Of a DNA stretch of 64,000 nucleotides, positions 50,378 to 59,551 are shown piece after piece (the first letter of the stretch is position 1; the number at the start of each line of letters is the position of its first letter). The notes under the pieces are model-generated. The model was not told where the DNA came from. It saw only the letters and a program-made list of their open reading frames with translations, and searched no databases. This DNA is from JAEXOD01 sp964652025 (GTDB lineage: Bacteria > Bacteroidota > Ignavibacteria > Ignavibacteriales > Melioribacteraceae), in contig CAZYZX010000004.1 in the NCBI GenBank assembly GCA_964652025.1, positions 1 to 64,000 on the forward strand. Reading direction: 5' to 3'. A program made the position numbers and the translations under genes.

Positions 50378-52324
50378 ATGCTAAATTTACTTTACAAATT
50401 TGGATTAAAATTACAACTTGCTGATGACTTAGAAAGTGTATTAATTAAACCTCCAAAACAAAAACCTGATGTTAAATATTACAATGTAGGTATATTAATA
50501 GACTTAGACGAAAAAAAGGTGATTTTAGACCCCAAATATTTATCTGAATACGACAGTCAAAAATCTATTAATGAATTTTATGCAACAAGATCCATTTTAG
50601 GTAACCAAAAGAAATTTTACTTAACAGTTGATGGCAAAGGATATGAAAAATTAATCGGATCCCTTTATAATCAAAATGGCAAATCAGATCTAAAACTTAG
50701 ATTAGAAGGACATGGCGACCGTTTTTTAGAAACGAAAATTTACAAGATTGTTAGTAAAATAGAAGAAGATTTTGATAACTTTACTTATATTAATAACTAT
50801 GATACCGTAACTGAAAAGGGAGAAACGATTGTTTTTAATAAGCAAATATTTTTAGAAAACATACGCAAGTTAATAAAACTAGAAGCTAAAGCCGATATAA
50901 TGCTTTATTATTTACTAATTAAAGATTCTGGACTTGGGTATAATGAACCTACAGTAGCTGCAAAAATTGAGGGATATATAGAATTAGTTAAAGCTGAATT
51001 TTTACCTAAAGCTAGTGGTACAAGTGGATTTTGTTATGTTATAGGTAATGATGAAGACGATATTTTATCAGGTGATTTCCCAGCTAATAATCTTAGTAAA
51101 ATTTTTGTAACAACAACAAAAAATTATGCTAGCATGTTCGAAGAAGATAATTATCCTAAAAATTATAGCATTAGTAAAAAAGCTAAAGAAATTATTACAA
51201 AAGCTTCTGATTTTATATTAGAAAATTTAAGAACAAACATTGCTGGTATTCCTCACGTATTAATTCCTGAACTACCTTTTAATTATCAAGGTAATATTGA
51301 AGAGTCTGTAGAAAAATTTAATGACGTTAATAATTTAATTTTTGATACTCAACTATTTGAAAGCTTTGTTGAACATTTTGTAGCGTGGAATGAATTAGAA
51401 GAACAAGTTTATTGGTTTAATTATTTTGGATATTTAAGTGATAAAAATAGTTTTAAAATTTTAACACGCATTAGAGATGTTAACAGCCAAAATTTACTTA
51501 AAATTATTAAGACTTTCGTAGAAAACTCAAAATTAATTTATCCAACTACACCGAAATATATTTACAACTTTAAAACAATTTATAATATTATTCCAGTAAA
51601 AACAAAAGAGAGTAAGAAAAACTATGCCTTTGAAATAATAGATGCTATTTTAGAAGGCAAACAAGTTGATGTTCAGACATTATTTTTCCATTTTAAGGAA
51701 TTAGCACTTTATTATTATTTAGATAGAGGACAAATAAAAACAAGTTATGATAATATTTATCCAAAAAGCGATAAAAAAAGCGATAAAAAGAAATTTGACT
51801 TTTTAATAAATGAAGCAATACTAAAGTATTTAGTATTAATTAAGACATTAAAAGATAATAACCAATTAATAAATCATAAGTTCTTGGAGGGATACATGGA
51901 AGAGAACAAACAAAGCAAAAAACCTAATTTTGAAGAGGAAATAACTAAATTATTTGACATGCATGGATATAACGACATGCAAAAAGCCATGTTCTATTTA
52001 GGTAGAATGGTAAGCATTATTGGCTCTAAACAGTATGAAAAAAAACACGAACAAAAGCCAATTTTGCAAAAAATTAATTTTAATGGTATAACTTTAAGAG
52101 AAATAACAAAATTAAGAAGCGAGCTATATGAAAAAGCTAGACAATATAATACAGATATCGCTTATTTTGATTCACTTTTCTCAAAATATTTTAACTATAA
52201 TGATTGGAAATTATCGCCAAATGAAGCTCTATTTTTCTTGTTAAATGGATATTCTTTTGGAATTAATATTTCTAAGGCAAACAAATCAATAGAAGAAAAC
52301 AATTTAAATGAAACGGAGGAATAA
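50378..52324 (+). CDS. cas8b: Cas8b/Csh1 large subunit of type I-B Cascade
   Basis: The protein has 648 residues. The N-terminal region (LYKFGLKLQLADDLESVLI, then YYNVGILIDLD) and the overall pattern match the Csh1/Cas8b family. It recognises the PAM and stabilises the R-loop. The last ~142 residues form a helical domain preceded by an internal GGAGG-ATG, expected to be made separately as the small subunit. The stop is 2 bp before cas7. Family divergence is high, so the assignment leans on position between cas6 and cas7. Confidence 0.85.
   Translation: MLNLLYKFGLKLQLADDLESVLIKPPKQKPDVKYYNVGILIDLDEKKVILDPKYLSEYDSQKSINEFYATRSILGNQKKFYLTVDGKGYEKLIGSLYNQNGKSDLKLRLEGHGDRFLETKIYKIVSKIEEDFDNFTYINNYDTVTEKGETIVFNKQIFLENIRKLIKLEAKADIMLYYLLIKDSGLGYNEPTVAAKIEGYIELVKAEFLPKASGTSGFCYVIGNDEDDILSGDFPANNLSKIFVTTTKNYASMFEEDNYPKNYSISKKAKEIITKASDFILENLRTNIAGIPHVLIPELPFNYQGNIEESVEKFNDVNNLIFDTQLFESFVEHFVAWNELEEQVYWFNYFGYLSDKNSFKILTRIRDVNSQNLLKIIKTFVENSKLIYPTTPKYIYNFKTIYNIIPVKTKESKKNYAFEIIDAILEGKQVDVQTLFFHFKELALYYYLDRGQIKTSYDNIYPKSDKKSDKKKFDFLINEAILKYLVLIKTLKDNNQLINHKFLEGYMEENKQSKKPNFEEEITKLFDMHGYNDMQKAMFYLGRMVSIIGSKQYEKKHEQKPILQKINFNGITLREITKLRSELYEKARQYNTDIAYFDSLFSKYFNYNDWKLSPNEALFFLLNGYSFGINISKANKSIEENNLNETEE
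51896..52324 (+). CDS. cas11b: probable internally translated Cas11b small subunit
   Basis: Inside cas8b, in frame, the sequence TTGGAGGGATACATG places a GGAGG ribosome binding site 5 bp before an ATG at codon 507. Translation from there gives 142 mostly helical residues starting MEENKQSKKPNFEEEI and sharing the cas8b stop. In several type I-B, I-C and I-D systems the Cascade small subunit is produced by exactly this kind of internal start within the large-subunit gene. The family rule is established; its use here is an inference from the signal and domain boundary. Confidence 0.65.
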   Translation: MEENKQSKKPNFEEEITKLFDMHGYNDMQKAMFYLGRMVSIIGSKQYEKKHEQKPILQKINFNGITLREITKLRSELYEKARQYNTDIAYFDSLFSKYFNYNDWKLSPNEALFFLLNGYSFGINISKANKSIEENNLNETEE

Positions 52325-52326
52325 AA

Positions 52327-53337
52327 ATGGCAGAACTAATTAAAAACAATAGCGATTTTTTATTTATTTACGAAGCAATTAATTGCAACCCTAATGGCGA
52401 CCCAGATATGGAAAATAAGCCCAGAATGGACTACGATACAAATACTAATATTGTTACTGATGTTAGAGTAAAACGTTATATTCGCGATTATTTAAAATCT
52501 ATTGGCTATAAAATTTTTGTTGATTTTGAAGAAGAGCAAAAAGTTAGCCCAGATACTAGATTAAAAAATGAAATTAATAGGCTTACTGACAAAGAAATAA
52601 ATATTTTATTAGCTGATTATGAAACCGAAAGAAATGACTTATTAAAAGTATTAGAGAATAAAGGTAATAAACCACTATCTGACATATTACAAGATAAAAA
52701 AGCTAAAGAAGCATTTACTAGCAAAAATGTAAATAATGTTTTATTACAGCAATTAGTAAAACAGCAAATGATAGATATTAGAATGTTTGGTAGTGCTTTT
52801 GCAATAAAAGAATTTACTAAAGCTTATACTGGTCCAATTCAACTTACTTGGGGTTATTCTTTAAATAAAGTAAAATTATTTGATACATCTGCTATTGTTA
52901 CTATAATGAATGATGATAACTCTACTTTTGGAAAAGATTATAGACTTTATTACAGTTTAATAGCTTTCCATGGAACTATTAATAAAATGGCAGCAGAAAG
53001 CACTGGCTTAACAGAAGATGATAGAAATACTTTTAGAAATGCAATTTGGAACTCAATTTCTGCTACACCTACCAGAAGTAAATTAAATCAATATCCTAAA
53101 CTTTATATTGAATTAGAATATAACGAAAATTATGCTAATGGACAGTTTGGTGATTTACGAAATTATGTAAAAGTTACACCAAAAGAAGGGCTTAATGAGG
53201 AAACTGTAAGAAAATTTGATGACTTAAACTTAAACTTGGATTTATTACTTAATCTTATTAATGAAAATAAGGGCGCTGATAAAGTTATAAAAAACGTATA
53301 TGTTAAAAGTAGTTCCGATTTAAACATAAACTTGTAA
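52327..53337 (+). CDS. cas7: Cas7 (Csh2) backbone subunit
   Basis: The protein has 336 residues. The N-terminal segment FLFIYEAINCNPNGDPDMENKPRMDYDT is diagnostic of Cas7/Csh2, followed by GLVTDVRVKRYIRDYL-like NIVTDVRVKRYIRDYLK. MFGSAFAIKEFTKAYTGPIQL matches the family. It forms the Cascade backbone along the crRNA. It follows a GGAGG-rich start region (ACGGAGGAATAAAA-ATG) 2 bp after cas8b. Confidence 0.95.
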   Translation: MAELIKNNSDFLFIYEAINCNPNGDPDMENKPRMDYDTNTNIVTDVRVKRYIRDYLKSIGYKIFVDFEEEQKVSPDTRLKNEINRLTDKEINILLADYETERNDLLKVLENKGNKPLSDILQDKKAKEAFTSKNVNNVLLQQLVKQQMIDIRMFGSAFAIKEFTKAYTGPIQLTWGYSLNKVKLFDTSAIVTIMNDDNSTFGKDYRLYYSLIAFHGTINKMAAESTGLTEDDRNTFRNAIWNSISATPTRSKLNQYPKLYIELEYNENYANGQFGDLRNYVKVTPKEGLNEETVRKFDDLNLNLDLLLNLINENKGADKVIKNVYVKSSSDLNINL

Positions 53338-53341
53338 TATT

Positions 53342-54091
53342 ATGGAAATACTAAATTTTAAGTTAGTTGGTAAATTTGCCCATTTTAGAAAATACTTTTC
53401 TAACTCAACTGCTTTAAGCTACTCAATTCCTCCGCGCACAACGCTAATGGGTATAGTGGCTGCAGTTATGGGCTATGATAGAGATTCTTATTACGAGAAG
53501 CTCTCAAGCGAAAATCTTAAAATTGCTTTAGGTGTTAAAACTAATTTAAAGAAAACTTTCCATAGAGTTAATAATCTTAAAATTGAAGCGAAAAATTGGG
53601 CAGAATTTAAGGGTGCTAGACTTCACACTCAAACACCTTTTGAAATTATTACCCCATTAAGTATTAGTGAAGATGAATTAATATATGAAATATATTTACA
53701 TTTTGTTGATAGTGGTTTGTCTGAATTTTTTAAGAAAAAATTATTAGCAAATCAATCAACTTATAACCTATCTTTAGGAGTAGCTCAGTTTTCTTGCTCC
53801 ATAAAAGATGTTAACATATTGATGGGAACTTTAAATTCAGCTGAAAAAGAAGAAATAAGCTTTAATTCTGCTGTTAATTCTAAACACGTTTCTAAGTTAT
53901 GTTTTAAAAACCAGAGCGATTATGACTTTGTTGAAGAGGATCTTTTCCCAGCAGATTTTGTTGCAAATTATGATAGAAGCTTAAATCGAATTGTACGGTT
54001 ACTTTATACATTTAATAATATTCCTTTAATAGTAGAGTTTAGCGGTGAATATTGTGTTTTAAGTAATAACAAAATTATTCAATTTATTTAA
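53342..54091 (+). CDS. cas5: Cas5 (Cas5h) Cascade subunit
   Basis: The protein has 249 residues. The N-terminal FKLVGKFAHFRKYFSNSTALSYSIPPRTTLMGIVAAVMG is the Cas5 family signature for subtype I-B. It caps the 5' handle of the crRNA in Cascade. It lies 4 bp after cas7. Confidence 0.93.
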   Translation: MEILNFKLVGKFAHFRKYFSNSTALSYSIPPRTTLMGIVAAVMGYDRDSYYEKLSSENLKIALGVKTNLKKTFHRVNNLKIEAKNWAEFKGARLHTQTPFEIITPLSISEDELIYEIYLHFVDSGLSEFFKKKLLANQSTYNLSLGVAQFSCSIKDVNILMGTLNSAEKEEISFNSAVNSKHVSKLCFKNQSDYDFVEEDLFPADFVANYDRSLNRIVRLLYTFNNIPLIVEFSGEYCVLSNNKIIQFI

Positions 54092-54102
54092 GATATTAGA
54101 GC

Positions 54103-56439
54103 ATGTTTTTTTCACACATTAACACAGATAGCAATATTAATGATGGGAATAAACTTTTAAAGCGGCACTTAAAAAATGCCGCTTTAATTGCTCAAGATAA
54201 TCTTTACAAAAATTTAAATTTTTCTATTCCATATAATCAATTAAAAGAAGTTATTAACGACTTATGTATTTACCATGATTTGGGAAAATATACCAGCTAT
54301 TTTCAAGAATATTTAACAAAAGGGGTAAATCATGGTCATCTTTCACATCACTCTCATATAGGAGCTTTTTATTTTTATAATAAATATTATAGAAATAACC
54401 CTCGTTTAGCAATAATTGGTTATTTTATAATAAAAAATCACCATTCTAATTTTAACGACTTTGAGAAAGAATCTATTTTTAATTCATCTGAATATTCTTT
54501 ACTAAAAGATAGATACAAAGAACAATATAATAATTTAGTTGAAAATTTAGATAAAGTTAGTGATGATATTGAAGAAGAAATAAATAAATTATTTTTAACA
54601 ATACCTGAAAAAGATCTAAAAACTAAAATAAAATATTTTGACAAACAAAAAAGTATTGAAAATTACTTTTTAATAAACTATTTATTTTCCTTACTAATAG
54701 AAGCTGATAAAATAGATGCTAGTAATACACCCAGATATACATTAAAGGAAATAAATAAAAATGTTGTTAATAATTACTTAAGCAATTTAAAGATTGAAAA
54801 AACTATAATAAATGAATTACGTAAAGAAATACGCCAAGAAGTAGCTAAAAATTATGGCTCGAATTTACTAAATAAAAACATATTTACTTTAACAGCGCCA
54901 ACGGGTAGTGGAAAAACTTTACTAAATTTAGAATTTGCTTTACACTTAAGAGAAGAAATTTATAAAAACACTGGTAAATTTCCTCAAATTGTTTACTCAC
55001 TTCCGTTTATAAGTATTATTGAACAAACTGAACAAGTAATAAAAAAAGTTATAGGTAACGAAATAAAAATTTTAGCCCATTATCAGTTTAATGATTTATT
55101 TGACCCTGACTACGCAGATAAAGAAGATTTAAGTTACTCTAAACGTATACAATTATTAGAAACATGGCAATCTGATATTGTAGTAACTTCATTTGTTCAA
55201 TTACTACAAACATTAATAAGTAATAGAAATAAATTCTTAAAAAAATTTAATCATTTTGCTAATTCTATTATTATTTTAGATGAAGTGCAAGCAATAAAAT
55301 CCGAATTATTACCCATAGTTGGAGCAGCTTTATATTATTTAACAAAATTTTTAAACTGTAAAATATTATTATCCACTGCAACTTTTCCTTTTATATTTGA
55401 ACTTGCTAAAACAGAGATATTGGATAAAACTGAGAATATTGATTTTTATGAATTATTGAAAAACCACAACAAATATTTTTCTAAAATAAATCGTACAAAA
55501 TTAATACCTGCAATTGATAAAGTTTTTGATATTGACGAGTTTTTTGAGTTTTTTACATCAGTTTATAAAAATGAAAAATCTTGTTTAGTTGTATGCAATA
55601 CAATTAATAATTCATTAAAATTATACGATAAATTCTATAAAGAATTTGGCGAGGAGAATGTATTTTATCTTTCAACAAATATTATCTCTTTACAAAAGGA
55701 AAAAGTTATTAAAGAAATTAAAGAAAGATTAAGAAATAAAAGTGAAACTTGTAAAACAATATTAATTAGCACTCAAGTAATAGAAGCTGGAGTAGATTTA
55801 GATTTTGAAATTGGCTTCAGGGAATTATCCCCAATTGATAGCATTATTCAAACTGCTGGTAGAATTAATAGGAATTATTCCTTAGAAATGTGTCCGATAT
55901 ATATATTTGATTTAGGAACATGCCAAAAAGTATATGGAGCAATTGCTCAAAGCTCTGTAAAAACAATACTTACAAAAAATAAAGAAATTTTAGAAAGTGA
56001 TTATTTAACTTTAATTAATGATTATTATAAAGAGCTTTATAATAAAAAATCTTTCTCCTTTTCTAAAAATATTTTTAATGCTATGTTAAACTTAAAATAT
56101 CATTCTGATGATAAAACTATACCGGGAGTTTCCAGCTTTAGGCTTATAGAAGATGATAATTTTGAAAATTCGGTATTTGTTGAAATAGATGATGATGCAA
56201 AATTGTGTTATCAAAAATTTTGCGATTATATTGATAAAAAAATCGATAAAGAAGAATTTGCTAAATATTCTAAATTATTTAATAAATATTCAATCAGTAT
56301 TCCTAAGCACATAATAGATAAGAATGCCTTAAAAGGCAAAGTTAGTAACTTATATTACATTAAAAACGAAATATTAGATTTTTATTATAATAACAAAACA
56401 GGTTTTATTAGAAAAGAGGATAGCAACTTATGTCTGTAA
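54103..56439 (+). CDS. cas3: Cas3 HD nuclease-helicase
   Basis: The protein has 778 residues. The N-terminal HD nuclease domain has IYHDLGKYTSYF (H58-D59), then HLSHHSHIGAFY and IIKNHHSNF. The SF2 helicase has motif I TAPTGSGKT, motif II ILDEVQAI, STATFP and motif V/VI TQVIEAGVDLDF and QTAGRINRN. It degrades target DNA after Cascade binding. All nuclease and helicase motifs appear intact. It overlaps the second cas6 gene by 10 bp. Confidence 0.96.
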   Translation: MFFSHINTDSNINDGNKLLKRHLKNAALIAQDNLYKNLNFSIPYNQLKEVINDLCIYHDLGKYTSYFQEYLTKGVNHGHLSHHSHIGAFYFYNKYYRNNPRLAIIGYFIIKNHHSNFNDFEKESIFNSSEYSLLKDRYKEQYNNLVENLDKVSDDIEEEINKLFLTIPEKDLKTKIKYFDKQKSIENYFLINYLFSLLIEADKIDASNTPRYTLKEINKNVVNNYLSNLKIEKTIINELRKEIRQEVAKNYGSNLLNKNIFTLTAPTGSGKTLLNLEFALHLREEIYKNTGKFPQIVYSLPFISIIEQTEQVIKKVIGNEIKILAHYQFNDLFDPDYADKEDLSYSKRIQLLETWQSDIVVTSFVQLLQTLISNRNKFLKKFNHFANSIIILDEVQAIKSELLPIVGAALYYLTKFLNCKILLSTATFPFIFELAKTEILDKTENIDFYELLKNHNKYFSKINRTKLIPAIDKVFDIDEFFEFFTSVYKNEKSCLVVCNTINNSLKLYDKFYKEFGEENVFYLSTNIISLQKEKVIKEIKERLRNKSETCKTILISTQVIEAGVDLDFEIGFRELSPIDSIIQTAGRINRNYSLEMCPIYIFDLGTCQKVYGAIAQSSVKTILTKNKEILESDYLTLINDYYKELYNKKSFSFSKNIFNAMLNLKYHSDDKTIPGVSSFRLIEDDNFENSVFVEIDDDAKLCYQKFCDYIDKKIDKEEFAKYSKLFNKYSISIPKHIIDKNALKGKVSNLYYIKNEILDFYYNNKTGFIRKEDSNLCL

Positions 56440-57095
56440 AAGTAAAACAAACAATTATTAAATTTCCAGAGTTAGATTTATTTGTTCGTGATAGCCACAA
56501 GATAAGAGGATTTTTTGGTAATTATTTTAAGGAAAAATCCCCATTGCTACATAATCATTACGATGATGGTAGATCAATTTATCAATATCCATTGGTACAA
56601 TATAAAGTTATAGATGGAGTACCTACATTGGTGGGCTTAAACCAAGGGAGCGATTTATTGGATGAACTATTTTTAAAGATTGATAAATTAGATTTAGATG
56701 ATAGGCATTACGAAATAAACAATAAAAATATTACTAAAACATCTTGTGAGGTTAAAGTTGATAATAAACTTAGCTATTATACTTCTTTAACTTTATGGAT
56801 GGCTCTTAACCAAAAAAATCATAAAATATATACCACCTTAAACACAAAAGAAGAAAAAGAAGCAATGTTAGAAAAAATCTTAATTGGTAACATCTTAAGT
56901 TTTTATAAAGCAGTAAATTACACAGCAACTGAAAGAATTGTAGCTAAAATTGTGTTTAAGGAAAAGGAAACAAGGTTTAAAGATACTAATATGCTCGCAA
57001 TGTCTGTTACTTTTATTTCCAACGCCGTTTTACCAAATTTTATAGGGCTTGGCAAATCAGTTTCACGAGGATTTGGAACAATAGCAAGGGTATAA
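56430..57095 (+). CDS. second Cas6-family endonuclease (Cas6b-like)
   Basis: The protein has 221 residues. SHKIRGFFGNYF near residue 22 and the C-terminal IGLGKSVSRGFGTIARV glycine-rich loop identify a compact Cas6 of the type called Cas6b. It lacks the Cys cluster of the first Cas6. It lies between cas3 and cas1, overlapping cas3 by 10 bp and leaving 1 bp to cas1. With two Cas6-like proteins in one operon, one may process the local repeats and the other a different array. Residue-level activity cannot be judged here. Confidence 0.85.
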   Translation: MSVKVKQTIIKFPELDLFVRDSHKIRGFFGNYFKEKSPLLHNHYDDGRSIYQYPLVQYKVIDGVPTLVGLNQGSDLLDELFLKIDKLDLDDRHYEINNKNITKTSCEVKVDNKLSYYTSLTLWMALNQKNHKIYTTLNTKEEKEAMLEKILIGNILSFYKAVNYTATERIVAKIVFKEKETRFKDTNMLAMSVTFISNAVLPNFIGLGKSVSRGFGTIARV

Positions 57096-57096
57096 C

Positions 57097-58137
57097 ATGC
57101 AATTGTTTATAGATACATTCGGAACTTTTTTACATGTTAAAGATCAAATGTTTGAAATTATTATACCTCAAACAAAAGAAGAAAAGAAAAAGCATTTAAT
57201 TCCACCTGATAAAATTAGTAATATGTTAATTGGTAATGGAGTAAGTGTAAGTTCCGATGCTATTAAACTTGCTTTAGTTAATAATATTGATATTTTGTTT
57301 GTTGAGTACGATGGAATGCCATACGGCAGAGTATGGCACGGTAAACTTGGTAGTACTGCAAAAATTAGACGTGCTCAGTTAATTGCTGGTGCAACCCAAA
57401 TAGGTGTTACGTTTGTTAAAGAATGGATATGCGAAAAATTGAACAACCAAGTAGAATTTTTAATGAAATTAAAAAAGCATAGAACAGAAAAAGCCGAATA
57501 CATTGATTTCCAAATATCTACAATTTTAGGTTGTTTAAATAATATTAAAGAAGCTGAAGGAGAATCAATTGGTGATATTGATAATTTGTTTAGAGGAAAT
57601 GAGGGAGTTGCTGGCAGAATCTATTTTGAAACCTTAAGCGAATTAATACCGAGTGAATATAAATTTGATGGTAGAAGCAAGCGACCTGCTATGGACCCAT
57701 TTAATGCATTCTTAAATTATGCGTATGGTATACTTTATGGAAGGATTGAAAAAGTTCTTATTATAGCAGGCATTGATCCATTCTTAGGATTTTTGCACCG
57801 CGATGACTATAACCAAAAAAGCATGGTTTTTGATTTTATTGAACCATTTAGAGTATTAGCCGATGAAACCGTATTTAAACTTTTTGCAGCAAAAAAAGTT
57901 AATAATAACCACACTGATAAATTAGAAAAAGGATATTCTTTAAATAAAGAAGGAAAAGCTTTATTAATAAATACTTTTACTTCTGTTTTAGATGAAGACA
58001 CTGTAAAATATAAGAGTAAAAATTATACTAATTCTCATTTTATGCAATTAAAGGCATTTGAATTTGCAGGGCGTTTAATAGATAGAAAAATAAAAGAGGA
58101 GGAGTTTGAAAAGTATGATTTGCTGGGTAGTATATGA
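57097..58137 (+). CDS. cas1: Cas1 integrase
   Basis: The protein has 346 residues. Characteristic features are the N-terminal beta domain (FIDTFGTFLHVKDQMF), NNIDILFVEYDGMPYGRVW, the metal-binding Glu in EGVAGRIYFETLSEL, and the later His/Asp in AGIDPFLGFLHRDDYNQKSMVFDFIEPFR. It integrates new spacers together with Cas2. It overlaps the Cas2 start. Confidence 0.97.
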   Translation: MQLFIDTFGTFLHVKDQMFEIIIPQTKEEKKKHLIPPDKISNMLIGNGVSVSSDAIKLALVNNIDILFVEYDGMPYGRVWHGKLGSTAKIRRAQLIAGATQIGVTFVKEWICEKLNNQVEFLMKLKKHRTEKAEYIDFQISTILGCLNNIKEAEGESIGDIDNLFRGNEGVAGRIYFETLSELIPSEYKFDGRSKRPAMDPFNAFLNYAYGILYGRIEKVLIIAGIDPFLGFLHRDDYNQKSMVFDFIEPFRVLADETVFKLFAAKKVNNNHTDKLEKGYSLNKEGKALLINTFTSVLDEDTVKYKSKNYTNSHFMQLKAFEFAGRLIDRKIKEEEFEKYDLLGSI

Positions 58138-58405
58138 TATTAAAGAAGATAAAATAAGAAATAAAGTTAGTAAGTTTTGTGTGCAAAGTGGGCTTCACCG
58201 CGTTCAATACTCTGTATTTCTAGGTGAAATTAATGCTAATACAAAAGATACCTTAATGCTTAAATGCCAACAGATAATTAATGAAGAAACTGATTCCGTT
58301 TACATTTTCCCAATGAGTAAGGATGAATTACGTGAAACAGTATTATTAGGGCAAGCCTTTGATAAAAAATTAATTACAGAACAAGTAAAGGCACTATTTC
58401 TATGA
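58115..58405 (+). CDS. cas2: Cas2 spacer-integration subunit
   Basis: The protein has 96 residues from the ATG at 58115, chosen over a TTG at 58106. The ATG gives the normal MICWVVYDI start with the conserved Asp8 and leaves a proper spacing to the GAGGAGG site at 58096-58102. The ferredoxin-like fold has GLHRVQYSVFLGEI and VYIFPMS. It dimerises and bridges Cas1 dimers. The gene starts inside the last 23 bp of cas1 and overlaps cas4 by 4 bp. Confidence 0.95.
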   Translation: MICWVVYDIKEDKIRNKVSKFCVQSGLHRVQYSVFLGEINANTKDTLMLKCQQIINEETDSVYIFPMSKDELRETVLLGQAFDKKLITEQVKALFL

Positions 58406-58992
58406 CTTTAGATAATACTTTTTCTATAACTCCTTCAATAATTATAGAATTTTTATTTTGTCCTCGTTTTATTTATTTTATGTATGTTTTAGATATTCCA
58501 CAGTTCGAAGAATATGATTTTAAGGTAATGTTAGGTAGAATGGTTCACACAGAAAAATTAAACTTAAACAAAGATTATTTAAGAAAAAAAATAAATGCTA
58601 AAGAAAAATATTTAGATGTATACATGTCCACTGGTTATTTAAGAGGTAAAGTGGATGAAGTTGTTAAACTAAATGATGGGACTTATGCACCATTAGATTA
58701 TAAATTTGCCGAATATAAAGATGTGATTTTTAATCCCCTTAAGTACCAATTATATAGTTATGCAGTGTTAATTGAGTCTAATTTTAATGCTACTGTTAAT
58801 AAGGGTTTTATTGTTTTTACTCGTTCTAATAATAAACTTATCGAAGTTCCTATTCCAATTGACAAAAAGGAATTAATAATTAATAGTTGTAATGATATTA
58901 TTAAAATTATTGATGATAATGTTTTTCCTAAAGTAAGAGCAAATAAAACAAAGTGTTCACATTGCACATATAAAAATATTTGTGTTCAATAA
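58402..58992 (+). CDS. cas4: Cas4 exonuclease
   Basis: The protein has 196 residues. The Fe-S cluster Cys set is C20 (in EFLFCPRF) and C185, C188, C194 near the C-terminus (KCSHCTYKNIC). The RecB-type nuclease core has RMVHTEKLN, GKVDEVVKL and PLDYKFAEY. Cas4 trims prespacers and checks the PAM during adaptation. It is the last cas gene. No repeats follow it. Confidence 0.95.
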   Translation: MTLDNTFSITPSIIIEFLFCPRFIYFMYVLDIPQFEEYDFKVMLGRMVHTEKLNLNKDYLRKKINAKEKYLDVYMSTGYLRGKVDEVVKLNDGTYAPLDYKFAEYKDVIFNPLKYQLYSYAVLIESNFNATVNKGFIVFTRSNNKLIEVPIPIDKKELIINSCNDIIKIIDDNVFPKVRANKTKCSHCTYKNICVQ

Positions 58993-59007
58993 ATAATAGG
59001 AGGTATT

Positions 59008-59499
59008 ATGTTAGGGAATGAAAATTCTTTTGGGCAAAATCAGATGAATCAAAATTTTAACGAGCAATTTAATATTCCTCAGTTTAATTAACCGCCTAAA
59101 GATTCCATTAAAACACTTACTATTATAAGTATTATTTTATCTTCTCTAAGTACATTGTTACTATTGCTAATTTTTATTTTTCACTTCCCTATCAAGCCTA
59201 ACAAAAACTTTATTTGGGAGTATAAAACTGTAAAATTTTATGGCGATGATTTAAATCGTATTAACCAAAACGCATTTAAAGATAATACAATTTATATCTC
59301 TCAAAGTAAATTAGATGAATTAGGCAAAGAAGGTTGGGAATTAGTATCAACCTCCCTTGAGTTAGAAACAGCATTCCCTAACTTTGGTAACGAACAGTAC
59401 GTTCTTGGTATACGAGAAAACATACGTCCTCAATGTTTAATTTGCATCTTTAAAAGAAAAGTGGAAGTAGAAAACAAAAACAATAAAAAAAGTATATAA
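59008..59499 (+). pseudogene. membrane protein gene interrupted by an in-frame stop
   Basis: A GGAGG site (59000-59003 region) lies 4 bp before an ATG at 59008. The frame runs 27 codons (Asn/Gln-rich, MLGNENSFGQNQMNQ), meets TAA at 59089-59091, then continues in the same frame for 135 codons to 59499. The downstream part has PPKDS, a membrane helix (about codons 35-58) and a soluble domain (WEYKTVKFYGDD, SKLDELGKEGWELVSTS). A single change from CAA to TAA would explain the break. The soluble part resembles DUF4177-type small domains. Reinitiation at the TTG at 59155 is possible. Confidence 0.7.
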
Positions 59500-59551
59500 T
59501 ATTTACTACTAATTATTTAGTAAAAATTATATTTATGGATTGGTATTATTT

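Noticed and set aside
59155..59499. Independent gene starting at the TTG at 59155
   Set aside because: The same frame is open upstream apart from one TAA and has a strong ribosome binding site and ATG at 59008, so an interrupted longer gene explains it better.
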